Shown: piece after piece, positions 18,670-26,790 of the stretch | Layout of the letters: each line of letters begins with the position of its first letter | Position numbering within the stretch: position 1 is the first letter of the stretch | DNA from: Glutamicibacter soli | GTDB taxonomy: Bacteria > Actinomycetota > Actinomycetes > Actinomycetales > Micrococcaceae | Assembly: GCF_003309065.1 (NCBI RefSeq) | Contig: NZ_POAF01000002.1 | Span: 1-64,000, forward strand | Direction of reading: 5' to 3' | Length of the DNA stretch: 64,000 bases | Notes under the pieces: generated by a model | Seen by the model: the letters and a program-made list of their open reading frames with translations, nothing else | Database searches by the model: none | Told to the model about the DNA's origin: nothing | Made by a program: the position numbers and the translations under genes

Positions 18670-19050
18670 CTACGAGACTCGGGCAGGCCGGAAGTAGTCC
18701 ACCAGGAATCCAAGGAGCAAACCCGCGGCGATGACGGCGAGCGCTGGCAGGATCACCAGAGGGCCGACATAATCCCGGATATCGATCCCCGCGAGCGGTT
18801 TGCCGAAGAAGGCGAAAAGCAGGTACACGATCGCCAGCACCATGCCGACGCTGGCAATGGCCCGGCCCTGCGTGCGCCGCTTTCGTTTCGGGAACTGCTT
18901 GGCGTACTCCTCGGCAGGGCCGAATTCCGTCTCGACGGAGGTTCCCGCTGTGTTCTCATAGGACCGAACCTCTTTGAGCGTCTCAGCGATCTCCGCTTCA
19001 GTCATGCCCTGCATCCGCAGGTTGAAGGCCAGCTTCCGTTCGTAGTTCAT
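18670..19050 (-). CDS. HAAS-like (DUF1700-type) two-helix membrane protein, partner of PadR
   Basis: 126 residues. The N-terminal soluble part (about residues 1-62) has the spacing of HAAS/DUF1700 domains: a helix with MTEAEIAETLKEVRSY followed by VETEFGPAEEYAKQFP. Two transmembrane helices follow (about 66-90 and 94-118). The ATG overlaps the stop of the upstream PadR gene as ATGA, so the two are translationally coupled. PadR/HAAS pairs commonly control envelope-stress or transporter genes; the target here is unknown. Confidence 0.7.
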   Translation of the reverse strand: MNYERKLAFNLRMQGMTEAEIAETLKEVRSYENTAGTSVETEFGPAEEYAKQFPKRKRRTQGRAIASVGMVLAIVYLLFAFFGKPLAGIDIRDYVGPLVILPALAVIAAGLLLGFLVDYFRPARVS

Positions 19051-19391
19051 GATTTCTCCTGGCTGGTCGTTCGGATGCTGGTCAAGGCCCGGGTCATGCC
19101 GGTCCACGCGGCTTCAGCACGCAGAAGTTCCGCCTCGCCCTGCGGCGTGAGCTTGAAGAGCTTGCGCGGAGGTCCCGCGTGCTCGTGCGTCCACAGGTGC
19201 TGCGTAAGCTTCTGTTCGTCCAACCGCTTCAGCAGCGGGTACAGCGTCCCACCCTTGATCCGCGCAAAACCGTGCTGGCGAAGCTTCTCGGCAATGGCGT
19301 ACCCGTGGTTCTCCCCATGGCTCAGCACCGCAAGCACCGCCTGCGGCAGCGCGGCCCGCGTCAGTTCCGGATAGTCTTCAAAATCTTCCAT
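19047..19391 (-). CDS. PadR family transcriptional regulator
   Basis: 114 residues, a compact PadR winged helix. The helix-turn-helix region AVLAVLSHGENHGYAIAEKLRQHGFARIKGGTLYPLLKRLDEQKL carries the hallmark GTLYPLLKRLD, and a C-terminal dimerisation helix is rich in Leu, Ala and Glu. It starts at ATG right behind GATATCTAAGG, with TTGTAA about 18 bases further upstream on the minus strand, suggesting a leaderless or very short leader. Coupled to the HAAS-like membrane protein downstream. Confidence 0.88.
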   Translation of the reverse strand: MEDFEDYPELTRAALPQAVLAVLSHGENHGYAIAEKLRQHGFARIKGGTLYPLLKRLDEQKLTQHLWTHEHAGPPRKLFKLTPQGEAELLRAEAAWTGMTRALTSIRTTSQEKS

Positions 19392-19722
19392 CCTTAGATA
19401 TCCTCACTAGCCAGGTAGCCTTACAACCCAATTCGCTGAATATAGCTCTCAGGGATGATCAGCTCCCCACTGCCCTGCGCCACTCGGCGCAAGACTCCCC
19501 GTGCCCCGCCGGCAGCTCGGACTCGCACGCGGGAGCGCAGATCGACGGTATATCAGAGATGCGGGTAACACTTCGTCCGGAACCGATGGCCTTGCAGACT
19601 TTCGAATTCAACGCTTCGTCGCATATCAGACCAGCAATAATGATGGGAGAAGAACCAAGAAATCCGAAAGGATGAAACCCTTTCATGTCAATGCGTGTTA
19701 CAAGTGGTTGTAAAATCGGAGG
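19392..19722. other. Intergenic region between padR and the phosphoribosyltransferase gene
   Basis: 331 bases with no convincing gene. It holds the padR promoter area at its left end and, at its right end, a perfect inverted repeat ATGAAA-CCC-TTTCAT (19672-19686) overlapping the expected -35 region of the phosphoribosyltransferase promoter. Short open frames in the middle have no recognisable features. Confidence 0.6.
19711..19722 (+). promoter_or_regulatory. Leaderless -10 element of the phosphoribosyltransferase gene
   Basis: TAAAAT (19711-19716) is followed by six bases and then the ATG at 19723. That places the transcription start at or one base from the start codon. The GGAGG directly touching the ATG is too close to act as a normal ribosome binding site. 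Confidence 0.55.
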
Positions 19723-20247
19723 ATGACTAGCATTGACGATTCCGGCGCAGCCGTACTTCCTGAAGCCGAACGCGAAGTTCTCACCTGGGACACCTTCGGT
19801 GTGGCATCCCGCGAACTGGCACAGACCGTTGTCGACAGCGGTTTCGAGACCGACGTAGTCGTGGCCATCGCCCGCGGCGGACTGCTGTTGGCCGGTTCCA
19901 TCGCCTACGCCTTGGGCGCCAAGGCCTGCGGTGCCCTGAACGTGGAGTTCTACACCGGCATTGGCACGGTTCTTGAGGAGCCAGTGGTGCTTCCTCCGAT
20001 GCTGGACGAGGGCGCGCTGCACGGCAAGAACGTGCTGCTCGTTGACGACGTCTCGGATTCCGGCCGCACCCTTGCCAAGGTCGTCGACCTCATCTCCGAA
20101 TGGGGCGCAAACGTCAAGACCGTTTGCCTCTACACCAAGCCGCGCACCATCATGGTTCCCGACTACGAATGGCGCCGCACCGACAAGTGGATCACCTTCC
20201 CATGGTCGGATTTGCCACCTGTCGAGAAGACCGTATCCGGCAGCTAG
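19723..20247 (+). CDS. Phosphoribosyltransferase (hypoxanthine/xanthine-guanine type, Gpt-like)
   Basis: 174 residues. The PRPP loop VLLVDDVSDSGRTLAKV (about residues 104-120) is intact, as are the early VVAIARGGLLLAG segment and the WITFPWSD motif near the C terminus typical of Gpt-like enzymes. It most likely salvages a purine base to its nucleotide, but a regulatory or other substrate role is possible. Start fixed by the -10 element six bases upstream. Confidence 0.78.
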   Translation: MTSIDDSGAAVLPEAEREVLTWDTFGVASRELAQTVVDSGFETDVVVAIARGGLLLAGSIAYALGAKACGALNVEFYTGIGTVLEEPVVLPPMLDEGALHGKNVLLVDDVSDSGRTLAKVVDLISEWGANVKTVCLYTKPRTIMVPDYEWRRTDKWITFPWSDLPPVEKTVSGS

Positions 20248-20329
20248 AACCGGCAAAGCACTCTGCTGACATGCCGAGGAATGCGAACCCTTCGTTCCAT
20301 TCCTCGGCATTCACTTTTAAACTTGTCCC

Positions 20330-20837
20330 ATGACAGAACCCGTGCGTTTGATGCCCTTTTCCACAGCGGATCATGATTTCCTGGCCAAGCTCGCCAGTGA
20401 TCCGCGTGTCACGGCCTTTACCGGCGACGGCAGGCCGTGGACGGGCCCCTATCTTTCGCGACGAATGGAGCAGGCGCTGCAGGATCCGGGCGTCCAATGG
20501 TTTATCGCTTGGCAGGGAAAGGACTCCGGTGGGATTCTTCACCGCAACGCGCAAGCCTGAAGCAAGTGAAATCGGCTATTGGGTTGACCCGCAGTTCTGG
20601 GGACGGAGCATCGCCGGCCACATGATCCCCCAAGGCGTGTCATTGCTGGCCGACCAGGGCGCCACGGCGTTTATCGCCAGGGCATTAAGGAACAATACCG
20701 GTTCGCTCAAGTTGCTGGAGCGCTACGGATTCACCACGCAGGGCACCGATGCCGAGGACCTGGTCACCCTGGCCCTGCGGATCGCCCCGAATACCTACCG
20801 CTCGGCAGACTCCGAAGTTTCGGAAGACGGCTTGTAG
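20330..20837 (+). pseudogene. GNAT acetyltransferase broken by a frameshift
   Basis: The N-terminal half reads in one frame from 20330 (MTEPVRLMPF...WFIAWQGKDS). Near 20525-20535 the coherent protein continues in the +1 frame (VGFFTATRKPEASEIGYWV...LKLLERYGFTTQG) to the stop at 20837. The downstream part has the acetyl-CoA region EIGYWVDPQFWGRSIAG and the NTGSLKLLERYGF motif of RimJ/RimL-type acetyltransferases. Removing one base from the CCGGTGGG tract restores a continuous protein of about 168 residues. This is either a real one-base insertion or a sequencing error. TAAACT (20318-20323) six bases before the ATG suggests a leaderless mRNA. Confidence 0.75.
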
Positions 20838-21013
20838 CCGTCCCTGAATTCTTGTTCGCGCTGCTGGTCCTGCGCTGGTTCGTCCAGATGCGTTCCCGCA
20901 CCGCGCTGGATCAGCAGCACCGCGCCCCACGCAATGGCGATAGCCGCCACGACAGCCATCGCTCCCAAAACCACAACGAGCAGGCAAGCCCCCGTTTTCC
21001 GCGCAGCAGACAT
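20795..21013 (-). CDS. Small single-pass membrane protein, unknown function
   Basis: 72 residues. One strong hydrophobic helix (about residues 9-35) precedes a charged, hydrophilic C-terminal tail rich in Gln, Glu, Arg and Ser. GGGGAA lies before the ATG. It is convergent with the frameshifted acetyltransferase and overlaps its last 43 bases. Coding potential is supported only by the sensible hydrophobic pattern. Confidence 0.45.
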   Translation of the reverse strand: MSAARKTGACLLVVVLGAMAVVAAIAIAWGAVLLIQRGAGTHLDEPAQDQQREQEFRDGYKPSSETSESAER

Positions 21014-21159
21014 GGGTTCCCCTTTCGCACCGAATCAACCCAAGCCACAAGTCTAGCCCGTGGACAAGGCCGGCCGTTCACGCGTTCGCATCCTAGCTAG
21101 GACGGGCTTCCTGGGATGATAATGCTCTGCATACCTCAATTACGGCGGAGGGGATCACC

Positions 21160-21765
21160 ATGGAAATCAACTACGGCTTGTATTACCGCTTGGGCTTGCA
21201 CCCCTGGGAACACTACGCCAAGCTCCACCTCGCCAACTTCGAGCATCAGCTGCAGGTCGAAATCGAGCAGCATGCAGGTGCATCCCCTGGTGTTCTCCCC
21301 CGGGCCATTGATCTCGGCTACGGCAGCGGGATCCACTGCCGCCGCATGGCCGCGGCAGGTTTCGAGGTAGTCGGCGTGGATGCGCAGCAGCGGGCCCTGG
21401 TCCGTGCCCGTGACCAGGCCGGGCCGCACGAGACCTACGTACAGGCCGACGTGACAGACCTGTCCGAGCTGACGCCTGGGTTCAATTTCTTCCTGGATTC
21501 CGGGTGCCTGCAAGGTCTGGTAGGCGAAGCCCGCAGCCGCTACGGGCATGCGGTCGGCCGGCTGGCCGCGCCAGGCGCGACGTTCCTGGCCTTGCAATTC
21601 GGCAACTCCCGATTCAACTCGTTCATCGGAGGGATCTCCCGCGAAGAGCTGCAGGACGTCCTTCCCCAGTGGGCGCTGATCGACGACTACCCAGCCGAAA
21701 CCCGCGAGCTGGGCTGGTTCCAGAAGCAATCCCGGCCGCACTGGTACCGATTCCTGTACCGCTAG
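21160..21765 (+). CDS. Class I SAM-dependent methyltransferase
   Basis: 201 residues. SAM motif I reads AIDLGYGSGIHCRRMA (about residues 49-64), motif II VVGVDAQQRALVRAR, and a post-I acidic ADVTDLSE. The N-terminal WEHYAKLHLANFEHQL and C-terminal LGWFQKQSRPHWYRFLYR resemble small-molecule thiol or tellurite-type methyltransferases (TehB/UbiE-like), but the substrate is unknown. A GGAGGGG motif lies before the ATG. A bidirectional hairpin separates it from pheT. Confidence 0.8.
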   Translation: MEINYGLYYRLGLHPWEHYAKLHLANFEHQLQVEIEQHAGASPGVLPRAIDLGYGSGIHCRRMAAAGFEVVGVDAQQRALVRARDQAGPHETYVQADVTDLSELTPGFNFFLDSGCLQGLVGEARSRYGHAVGRLAAPGATFLALQFGNSRFNSFIGGISREELQDVLPQWALIDDYPAETRELGWFQKQSRPHWYRFLYR

Positions 21766-21777
21766 CGGGCAAGGGAA

Positions 21778-21815
21778 ACGCCCCGACTCTCCGGGGGTCC
21801 GGGGAGTCGGGGCGT
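21778..21815. terminator. Bidirectional terminator between the methyltransferase gene and pheT
   Basis: ACGCCCCGACTC pairs with GAGTCGGGGCGT around a short C/G-rich loop. It lies 13 bases after the methyltransferase stop and 17 bases after the pheT stop, between convergent genes. Confidence 0.75.
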
Positions 21816-21831
21816 GCTGCGCTGTTGCGTC

Positions 21832-24372
21832 CTAGCGCTGGACGGCGCCGAACTTCTCGGCGGCCACGGCCACCGCGGCGGCACGCGCCTCGGAAGCCTC
21901 GTCAGCGGTCAGGGTGCGGTCGGTGGCGCGGAAACGCAGGCCGAAGGCCAGCGACTTCTTGCCGTCCTCGATGCCCTTGCCCTCGTAGACGTCGAACAGC
22001 GCGACGTCTTCCAGCAGCTCGCCGGCGCCTTCGCGCAGGGCAGCCAGCACGTCGCCGGCCACGACCTCGCGGTCGACCACCAAGGCCACGTCCTGGGTGG
22101 CCAGCGGCTGGGTGGACAGGTGCTCGGCGACCACTACTGCGGGGGCGGCGTCCATCACGGCGGTGGCGTTCAGCTCGAAGGCTACGGTGCGCGCCGGAAG
22201 ATCGGCATCCTTCAGCAGGGCCGGGTGCAGCTCGCCGGCGTAGCCGACGATCTCGCCGTTCAGCTTCAGCGCCGCGGCACGGCCCGGGTGGAACGCCTGG
22301 TGGCTGCCCTGGACGATCTCCAGCTCGGTGCCCAGGATGTCGGCGACGGTGCGCGCGGCATCCAGTGCGTCGGCCCAGTCCCAAACGCGCGGGGCGAACC
22401 CGGCGGCGGCCGGAGCCTCATGGCCGGTGAACACGCCGGCGATCTGCCATGGCTGGTTCGGCACGCCGGCGAAGAGCTCGGCCAGCACCTCGTCGCTCGG
22501 CTTGGCGCCCAGCGGGGGAAGCACACTGGAACCCAGCTGCACGCCCGGAAAGAAGACCAAGCCGCCCTCGTACAGGGCCAGGTCGCGGAAGCCGCGGCCG
22601 TTGTTGCGGCGGGCGGTGTCCAGCAGGCCCGGCAGCAGCGAGGTGCGCAGGAAGCGGAATTCCTTGGAGATCGGGTTGGCCAGGGTGATGGCCTTGACCT
22701 GGTCCCCGGCCTGCGCCGCGCCGAAGGTGTTGTTCTGCGCCTCGGAGACGAACGGGTAGCAGAGCACCTCGGTCATGCCGAAGTCGGCCAGGCCCTGCAG
22801 CACGCGGCGGCGCTGGGACTGGGAACGGCTCAGGCCGCGGCCTGGAGGGGCTACCGGCAGGGTGGCAGGGATCTGGTCGTAGCCGATCACGCGGGCGACC
22901 TCTTCGACCAGGTCTTCCTTGATGGCCAGGTCCGGGCGCCAGCTCGGGGCGGTCACGGTGAAGCCGGCGGCGTCCTGCGACACCTCGGCGCCGATGCCCT
23001 CCAGCGCGGAGATGATCTGCGCATCGGTGTAGTCCACGCCGATCAGCGCCGAGGCGAAGCCTGCGGGCAGCACGATCTGCGCGGCCTGCGGCACGGCTCC
23101 GGCGTCGGTGATCTTGGCGGTCTCGGTGCCGCCGGCCAGCTCGACCAGCAGGTCCACGGCGCGCTGCGCGGCGATCTGCATGATGCGCGGGTCCACGCCG
23201 CGTTCGAAGCGCTTGGAGGCTTCGGAGGGCAGCTTGTGGCGGCGCCGCGAGCGGGCGATGGACACCGCGTCGAAGTGCGCGGCCTCGATCAGCACGCGGG
23301 AAGTCGCATCCGACACCTCGGTGCTGGCCCCGCCCATGACGCCGGCGATGCCGATGGCGCCGGACTCGTCGGTGATCAGCAGGTCCTCGACCGACAGCTC
23401 GCGTTCCTTCTCATCCAGGGTGGTGAGCTTCTCGCCGGCTGCCGCGCGGCGCACGGTGATGGCGCCGGAGAGCTTGTCCGCGTCGTAGAAGTGCAGCGGG
23501 GAACCCAGCTCCAGCATCACGTAGTTGGAGATGTCCACTGGCAGGGAGATCGAGCGCATCCCGGCCAGCTGCAGGCGCGAAGCCATCCAGCGCGGGGTCG
23601 GACGGGTCGGGTCGATGCCGGTCACCTCGCGGGTCACGAAGCGGGTGCAGCCCGCCACGCCGTAGATCGGCGCGTCATCGGCGAGCACCACCGGGTGCCC
23701 GGCTTCGGCGGCGTCCGTGACCTGGACCTTGGAGGCCGGATCGGTGAACGCGGTGCCGGTGGCCAGCCCGTATTCGCGGGCCACGCCGCGGATCGAGAAG
23801 CAGTAGCCGCGGTCAGGGGTCACGTTGATCTCCGCGGCCTGGTCGTCCAGGCCGAAGAGCTCGAGCACGTCGGTGCCCAGCTCCGGGTCCAGGCCCAGGC
23901 GGGAGAGCACGATGATGCCGTCGTGGTCGTCGCCGATGCCCAGCTCGCGGCTGGAGGCGATCATGCCGGCCGAGGTGTGGCCGTAGGTCTTGCGCGGGGA
24001 GATCTTGAAGTCGCCGGGCAGCACGGCGCCCGGAAGGGTGACGACCACCTTGTCGCCCTCCACGAAGTTGTGCGCGCCGCACACGATGCCCTGCACGCCG
24101 GAGGGGTCGATGCCCTTGCCGGTCAGGGTCTGCTCGGCGCCCTCAGGCACCACGCGGACCTGGCACCAGTTGATGGTCTTGCCGTTGGAGGCTTCCTCCT
24201 TGACCAGCGAGAGCACCTGGCCGACCACGATCGGCCCTGAAAGCTCGTCGGAGGGGCGGTGGACGTCTTCTTCCTCCAAGCCGACCTTGACCAGGTCCGC
24301 CATGAGGTCTTCGGCCGAGGCATCGGCAGGAAGCTGCGTGTACTCGCGCAGCCATGACAGTGGAATACGCAT
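21832..24372 (-). CDS. pheT: Phenylalanyl-tRNA synthetase beta subunit
   Basis: 846 residues, typical length. The N-terminal MRIPLSWLREY start and an EMAP/OB-type tRNA-binding region (about residues 50-150, ending in YGHTSAGMIASSRELGIG), B3/B4 editing domains in the middle, the B5 region, and a C-terminal anticodon-binding (FDX-ACB) domain ending in RTLTADEASEAR are visible. Functions as an alpha2-beta2 enzyme with PheS. It starts three bases after the pheS stop. Confidence 0.96.
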   Translation of the reverse strand: MRIPLSWLREYTQLPADASAEDLMADLVKVGLEEEDVHRPSDELSGPIVVGQVLSLVKEEASNGKTINWCQVRVVPEGAEQTLTGKGIDPSGVQGIVCGAHNFVEGDKVVVTLPGAVLPGDFKISPRKTYGHTSAGMIASSRELGIGDDHDGIIVLSRLGLDPELGTDVLELFGLDDQAAEINVTPDRGYCFSIRGVAREYGLATGTAFTDPASKVQVTDAAEAGHPVVLADDAPIYGVAGCTRFVTREVTGIDPTRPTPRWMASRLQLAGMRSISLPVDISNYVMLELGSPLHFYDADKLSGAITVRRAAAGEKLTTLDEKERELSVEDLLITDESGAIGIAGVMGGASTEVSDATSRVLIEAAHFDAVSIARSRRRHKLPSEASKRFERGVDPRIMQIAAQRAVDLLVELAGGTETAKITDAGAVPQAAQIVLPAGFASALIGVDYTDAQIISALEGIGAEVSQDAAGFTVTAPSWRPDLAIKEDLVEEVARVIGYDQIPATLPVAPPGRGLSRSQSQRRRVLQGLADFGMTEVLCYPFVSEAQNNTFGAAQAGDQVKAITLANPISKEFRFLRTSLLPGLLDTARRNNGRGFRDLALYEGGLVFFPGVQLGSSVLPPLGAKPSDEVLAELFAGVPNQPWQIAGVFTGHEAPAAAGFAPRVWDWADALDAARTVADILGTELEIVQGSHQAFHPGRAAALKLNGEIVGYAGELHPALLKDADLPARTVAFELNATAVMDAAPAVVVAEHLSTQPLATQDVALVVDREVVAGDVLAALREGAGELLEDVALFDVYEGKGIEDGKKSLAFGLRFRATDRTLTADEASEARAAAVAVAAEKFGAVQR

Positions 24373-24375
24373 AAC

Positions 24376-25455
24376 TTAGATCTCCATCCCGAAGTGCTGG
24401 CTGAAACGTACGTCGCCCTCGATCATGTCGTGCATGTCCGGGACGTCGTTGCGGAACATGAGCGTGCGCTCGATGCCCATGCCGAAGGCGAAGCCGGAGT
24501 ATTCCTCCGGATCGATGCCTGCGGCGCGCAGCACGTTCGGGTTGATCATTCCGCAGCCGCCCCACTCAATCCAGCGCGGGCCGCCTTTGGCGCCCGGGTG
24601 CCAGATGTCGAGTTCGGCGCTCGGTTCGGTGAACGGGAAGTAGGCAGGGCGCAGTCGGATCTGCGCTTCGGCGCCGAACATCTGCCGTGCGAAGTGCTCC
24701 AGGGTTCCGCGCAGGTCGGCCATGGTCAGGCCCTTGTCCACGGCCAGGCCTTCGAACTGGTGGAAGACCGGGGTGTGGGTTGCGTCCAGCTCGTCGGTGC
24801 GGAAGGTGCGGCCCGGGCATAGCACGTAGACCGGGACTTCGCGTTCAAGCATGGAGCGGACCTGCACCGGGGAGGTGTGGGTGCGCAGCACCAGATGGGC
24901 GTCTGCAGGCTCGATGAAGAAGGTGTCCTGCATTTCGCGGGCCGGGTGGTCCGGCTTGAAGTTCAGCGCGTCGAAGTTGAACCACTCGGATTCCACCTCG
25001 GGGCCTTCGGCGATCTCCCAGCCCATGCCCACGAAGATGTCCGAGACGCGGTCCTGCAAGACCGACAGCGGGTGGCGGGCTCCGGCGCGGCGGCGGCGCG
25101 GGGCGGCGGTGACGTCGACGGTTTCCTCGACGAGGATGCGTGCGGCTTCGGCTTCTTCCAGCACCACGGTGCGGGCGGCCAAGGCCTTGTTGACCCGTCC
25201 GCGGGCGCCGCCCACGAGCTTGCCGGCGACGGCCTTTTCCGACTTGTCCAGCTTGCCGATCTGGCGGTTGGCCAGCGACAGCGGCGACTTCTCGCCGGTG
25301 TGCGCCAGACGCGCTTCCTTCAGCTCGGTCAAGTCCCCGGCGGCTTCGATGGCCGCCAGGGCGGCTTCTACTGCCTGGGAAATCGCGGCTTCATCGGTGG
25401 GGTGCGGAATGTTCGGCTCCGCGTCCGGAGCCGTTGATGGTGTCTGATCAGACAT
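24376..25455 (-). CDS. pheS: Phenylalanyl-tRNA synthetase alpha subunit
   Basis: 359 residues. N-terminal coiled coil (about 15-95), then the class II catalytic core with [20 protein letters not shown], motif 2 [19 protein letters not shown] and motif 3 [19 protein letters not shown]. The alanine in GFAFGMG is at the usual phenylalanine-specificity position. The start codon region is unusual: two perfect 14-base palindromes flank it (25441-25454 and 25457-25470). Confidence 0.96.
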   Translation of the reverse strand: MSDQTPSTAPDAEPNIPHPTDEAAISQAVEAALAAIEAAGDLTELKEARLAHTGEKSPLSLANRQIGKLDKSEKAVAGKLVGGARGRVNKALAARTVVLEEAEAARILVEETVDVTAAPRRRRAGARHPLSVLQDRVSDIFVGMGWEIAEGPEVESEWFNFDALNFKPDHPAREMQDTFFIEPADAHLVLRTHTSPVQVRSMLEREVPVYVLCPGRTFRTDELDATHTPVFHQFEGLAVDKGLTMADLRGTLEHFARQMFGAEAQIRLRPAYFPFTEPSAELDIWHPGAKGGPRWIEWGGCGMINPNVLRAAGIDPEEYSGFAFGMGIERTLMFRNDVPDMHDMIEGDVRFSQHFGMEI

Positions 25456-25470
25456 GGGATCGATCGATCC
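25441..25470 (-). promoter_or_regulatory. Twin palindromes spanning the pheS start codon
   Basis: TGTCTGATCAGACA (25441-25454) covers most of the start codon and codons 2-5. GGATCGATCGATCC (25457-25470) lies two bases upstream and contains part of the AAGGAT ribosome binding site. Both are perfect 14-base palindromes. They could fold into small hairpins in the mRNA or be protein sites. Confidence 0.5.
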
Positions 25471-25524
25471 TTACTCTTATCTTGTAATTACTCGTTCAAG
25501 CACTTTGCTTCTATTCTATTGCCA

Positions 25525-25558
25525 AGGGCCCGTCTTCGTTTCAACGATGACGGGCCCT
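25525..25558 (-). terminator. Terminator after the lipoprotein gene
   Basis: AGGGCCCGTC (25525-25534) pairs with GACGGGCCCT (25549-25558), followed on the minus strand by TTGGC. It ends the lipoprotein unit and separates it from pheS. Confidence 0.7.
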
Positions 25559-25597
25559 GAGCGTGGCACTGCTTACGCAGCTGCGGTGAAATCCGCG

Positions 25598-26242
25598 TTA
25601 GTGGGATTCCTTGGCGGCCTTGGGGCTGAAGGCGAGCACGAAGACCAGGGTCAGCACGAGCAGCGCGCCGCCGAAGATCGTCGAGTAGAACAGCGAGAAA
25701 TCTGCCTTGCCGGTCGCCTGGTAGGTCTCGGCGCCCTGGATCAAGTCGAAGGTCACGGTGTGGTGGTCGACCTCGCCGGCGGTGGTGGAAACGATCGCGC
25801 CCGGGAAGGTCACCGCGAAGTTCGCCTCGGTGAAGCTGGAGTCCACGGCGGTCTGGCCGGTGCCCGGCATCGAGAAGCTGAACTCCTGGCCGTTGCCGGA
25901 GATGGCGACCGGGAAACCGAAGACGGTGAAGGCGTCGGCAAGCTCCGTGAAGGTCATGGTCTTGGCGGTGGTGAAGGCCAGTCCGACGTTTGTGCCGTCA
26001 TCGATGTCGGTGGTGGTCCAGACGCCGGCCAGCTGGGAGTTCAGCTGGTCCATGTTGACCTGGGTGGCCAGCAGATCCTGGAAGTCCAGGCCCTGGAGCG
26101 CGTCCTTTTTCATGGTGACCTCGACGGTACCGGTGGCCTTGTCGTCGCCCTGGATGCTGACGCCGGCGTTCATGCTGACGCAGCCGGACAGGGCCAGCAC
26201 GGCAGCGAATGCCAGCGCAATGACGCTAATGAGTCTCTTCAC
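25598..26242 (-). CDS. LppM-like (DUF3153-type) lipoprotein with C-terminal membrane anchor
   Basis: 214 residues from a GTG with AAGGAG upstream. Lipobox LSGC with the acylated cysteine at about residue 21, a beta-rich domain starting VSMNAGVSIQGDDKATGTVEV, and one C-terminal transmembrane helix (about 184-206) followed by a short basic tail. This two-anchor layout matches mycobacterial LppM and relatives, which affect lipomannan and envelope properties. Function here is inferred by resemblance only. Single-gene unit between a NUDIX gene and pheS. Confidence 0.7.
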   Translation of the reverse strand: MKRLISVIALAFAAVLALSGCVSMNAGVSIQGDDKATGTVEVTMKKDALQGLDFQDLLATQVNMDQLNSQLAGVWTTTDIDDGTNVGLAFTTAKTMTFTELADAFTVFGFPVAISGNGQEFSFSMPGTGQTAVDSSFTEANFAVTFPGAIVSTTAGEVDHHTVTFDLIQGAETYQATGKADFSLFYSTIFGGALLVLTLVFVLAFSPKAAKESH

Positions 26243-26305
26243 GGAGACGCTCCTTGAATTCTTGGGGACGTGGCTAGCTAGCCACTGTTGACGCTATATA
26301 CCAGT

Positions 26306-26755
26306 CTACGGGTGTCCGGCCAGATGGCCGATTCGGCTCAGATTTAGACAGGCCCGGACGATCGGCGCATCGGCGGGAATCCACTCAACCGCTTCGCCCA
26401 GCGAATCGTCCAGGTCGAGCCACGCCAGTTGGTCGTGGCCGTCCAAAGGCTGTGGTTCCCCTTGCGTGATGACGGCGAACCAGACGCGCATCGCTGCCTT
26501 GTCGTTCAGTTGCCAGCCCTGCGCCAGCGGACCGGTAATTTCGGCCCCGAGGCTCAGCTCGACACCCAGTTCCTCGCGCAGTTCGCGGTGCACCGCTGAG
26601 GTGTCGGACTCCCCCGGTTCGACCTTGCCGCCGGGGAATTCCCACAGGCCGGCCAAGGCTTCGGGACGGTTGCGGCGCGCGGCGAGCATCCGGGTCGGCG
26701 AGGTGAGGTCGTCGACGATCGCCACCGCGACGATCTGCTTCAGTGGGGTATTCAT
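26306..26755 (-). CDS. NUDIX hydrolase, MutT/8-oxo-dGTP type
   Basis: 149 residues. The NUDIX box is complete as GGKVEPGESDTSAVHRELRE followed by ELGVE (about residues 41-65), and the N-terminal IVAVAIVDD and LAARRNRPEALAGLWEFPG segments are typical of MutT. It probably hydrolyses oxidised nucleoside triphosphates. Lies 35 bases after the rRNA methyltransferase gene, with GAGGGA upstream, so the two may be co-transcribed. Confidence 0.85.
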   Translation of the reverse strand: MNTPLKQIVAVAIVDDLTSPTRMLAARRNRPEALAGLWEFPGGKVEPGESDTSAVHRELREELGVELSLGAEITGPLAQGWQLNDKAAMRVWFAVITQGEPQPLDGHDQLAWLDLDDSLGEAVEWIPADAPIVRACLNLSRIGHLAGHP

Positions 26756-26790
26756 TCAGGTTTGCTTCCCTCGGGGTCGATTGCGGTCGG

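Noticed and set aside
19459-19713. Short frames in the padR upstream spacer, including a minus-strand stretch ending in PESYIQRIGL
   Set aside because: No start with a ribosome binding site, no recognisable motif, and too short to claim a gene remnant.
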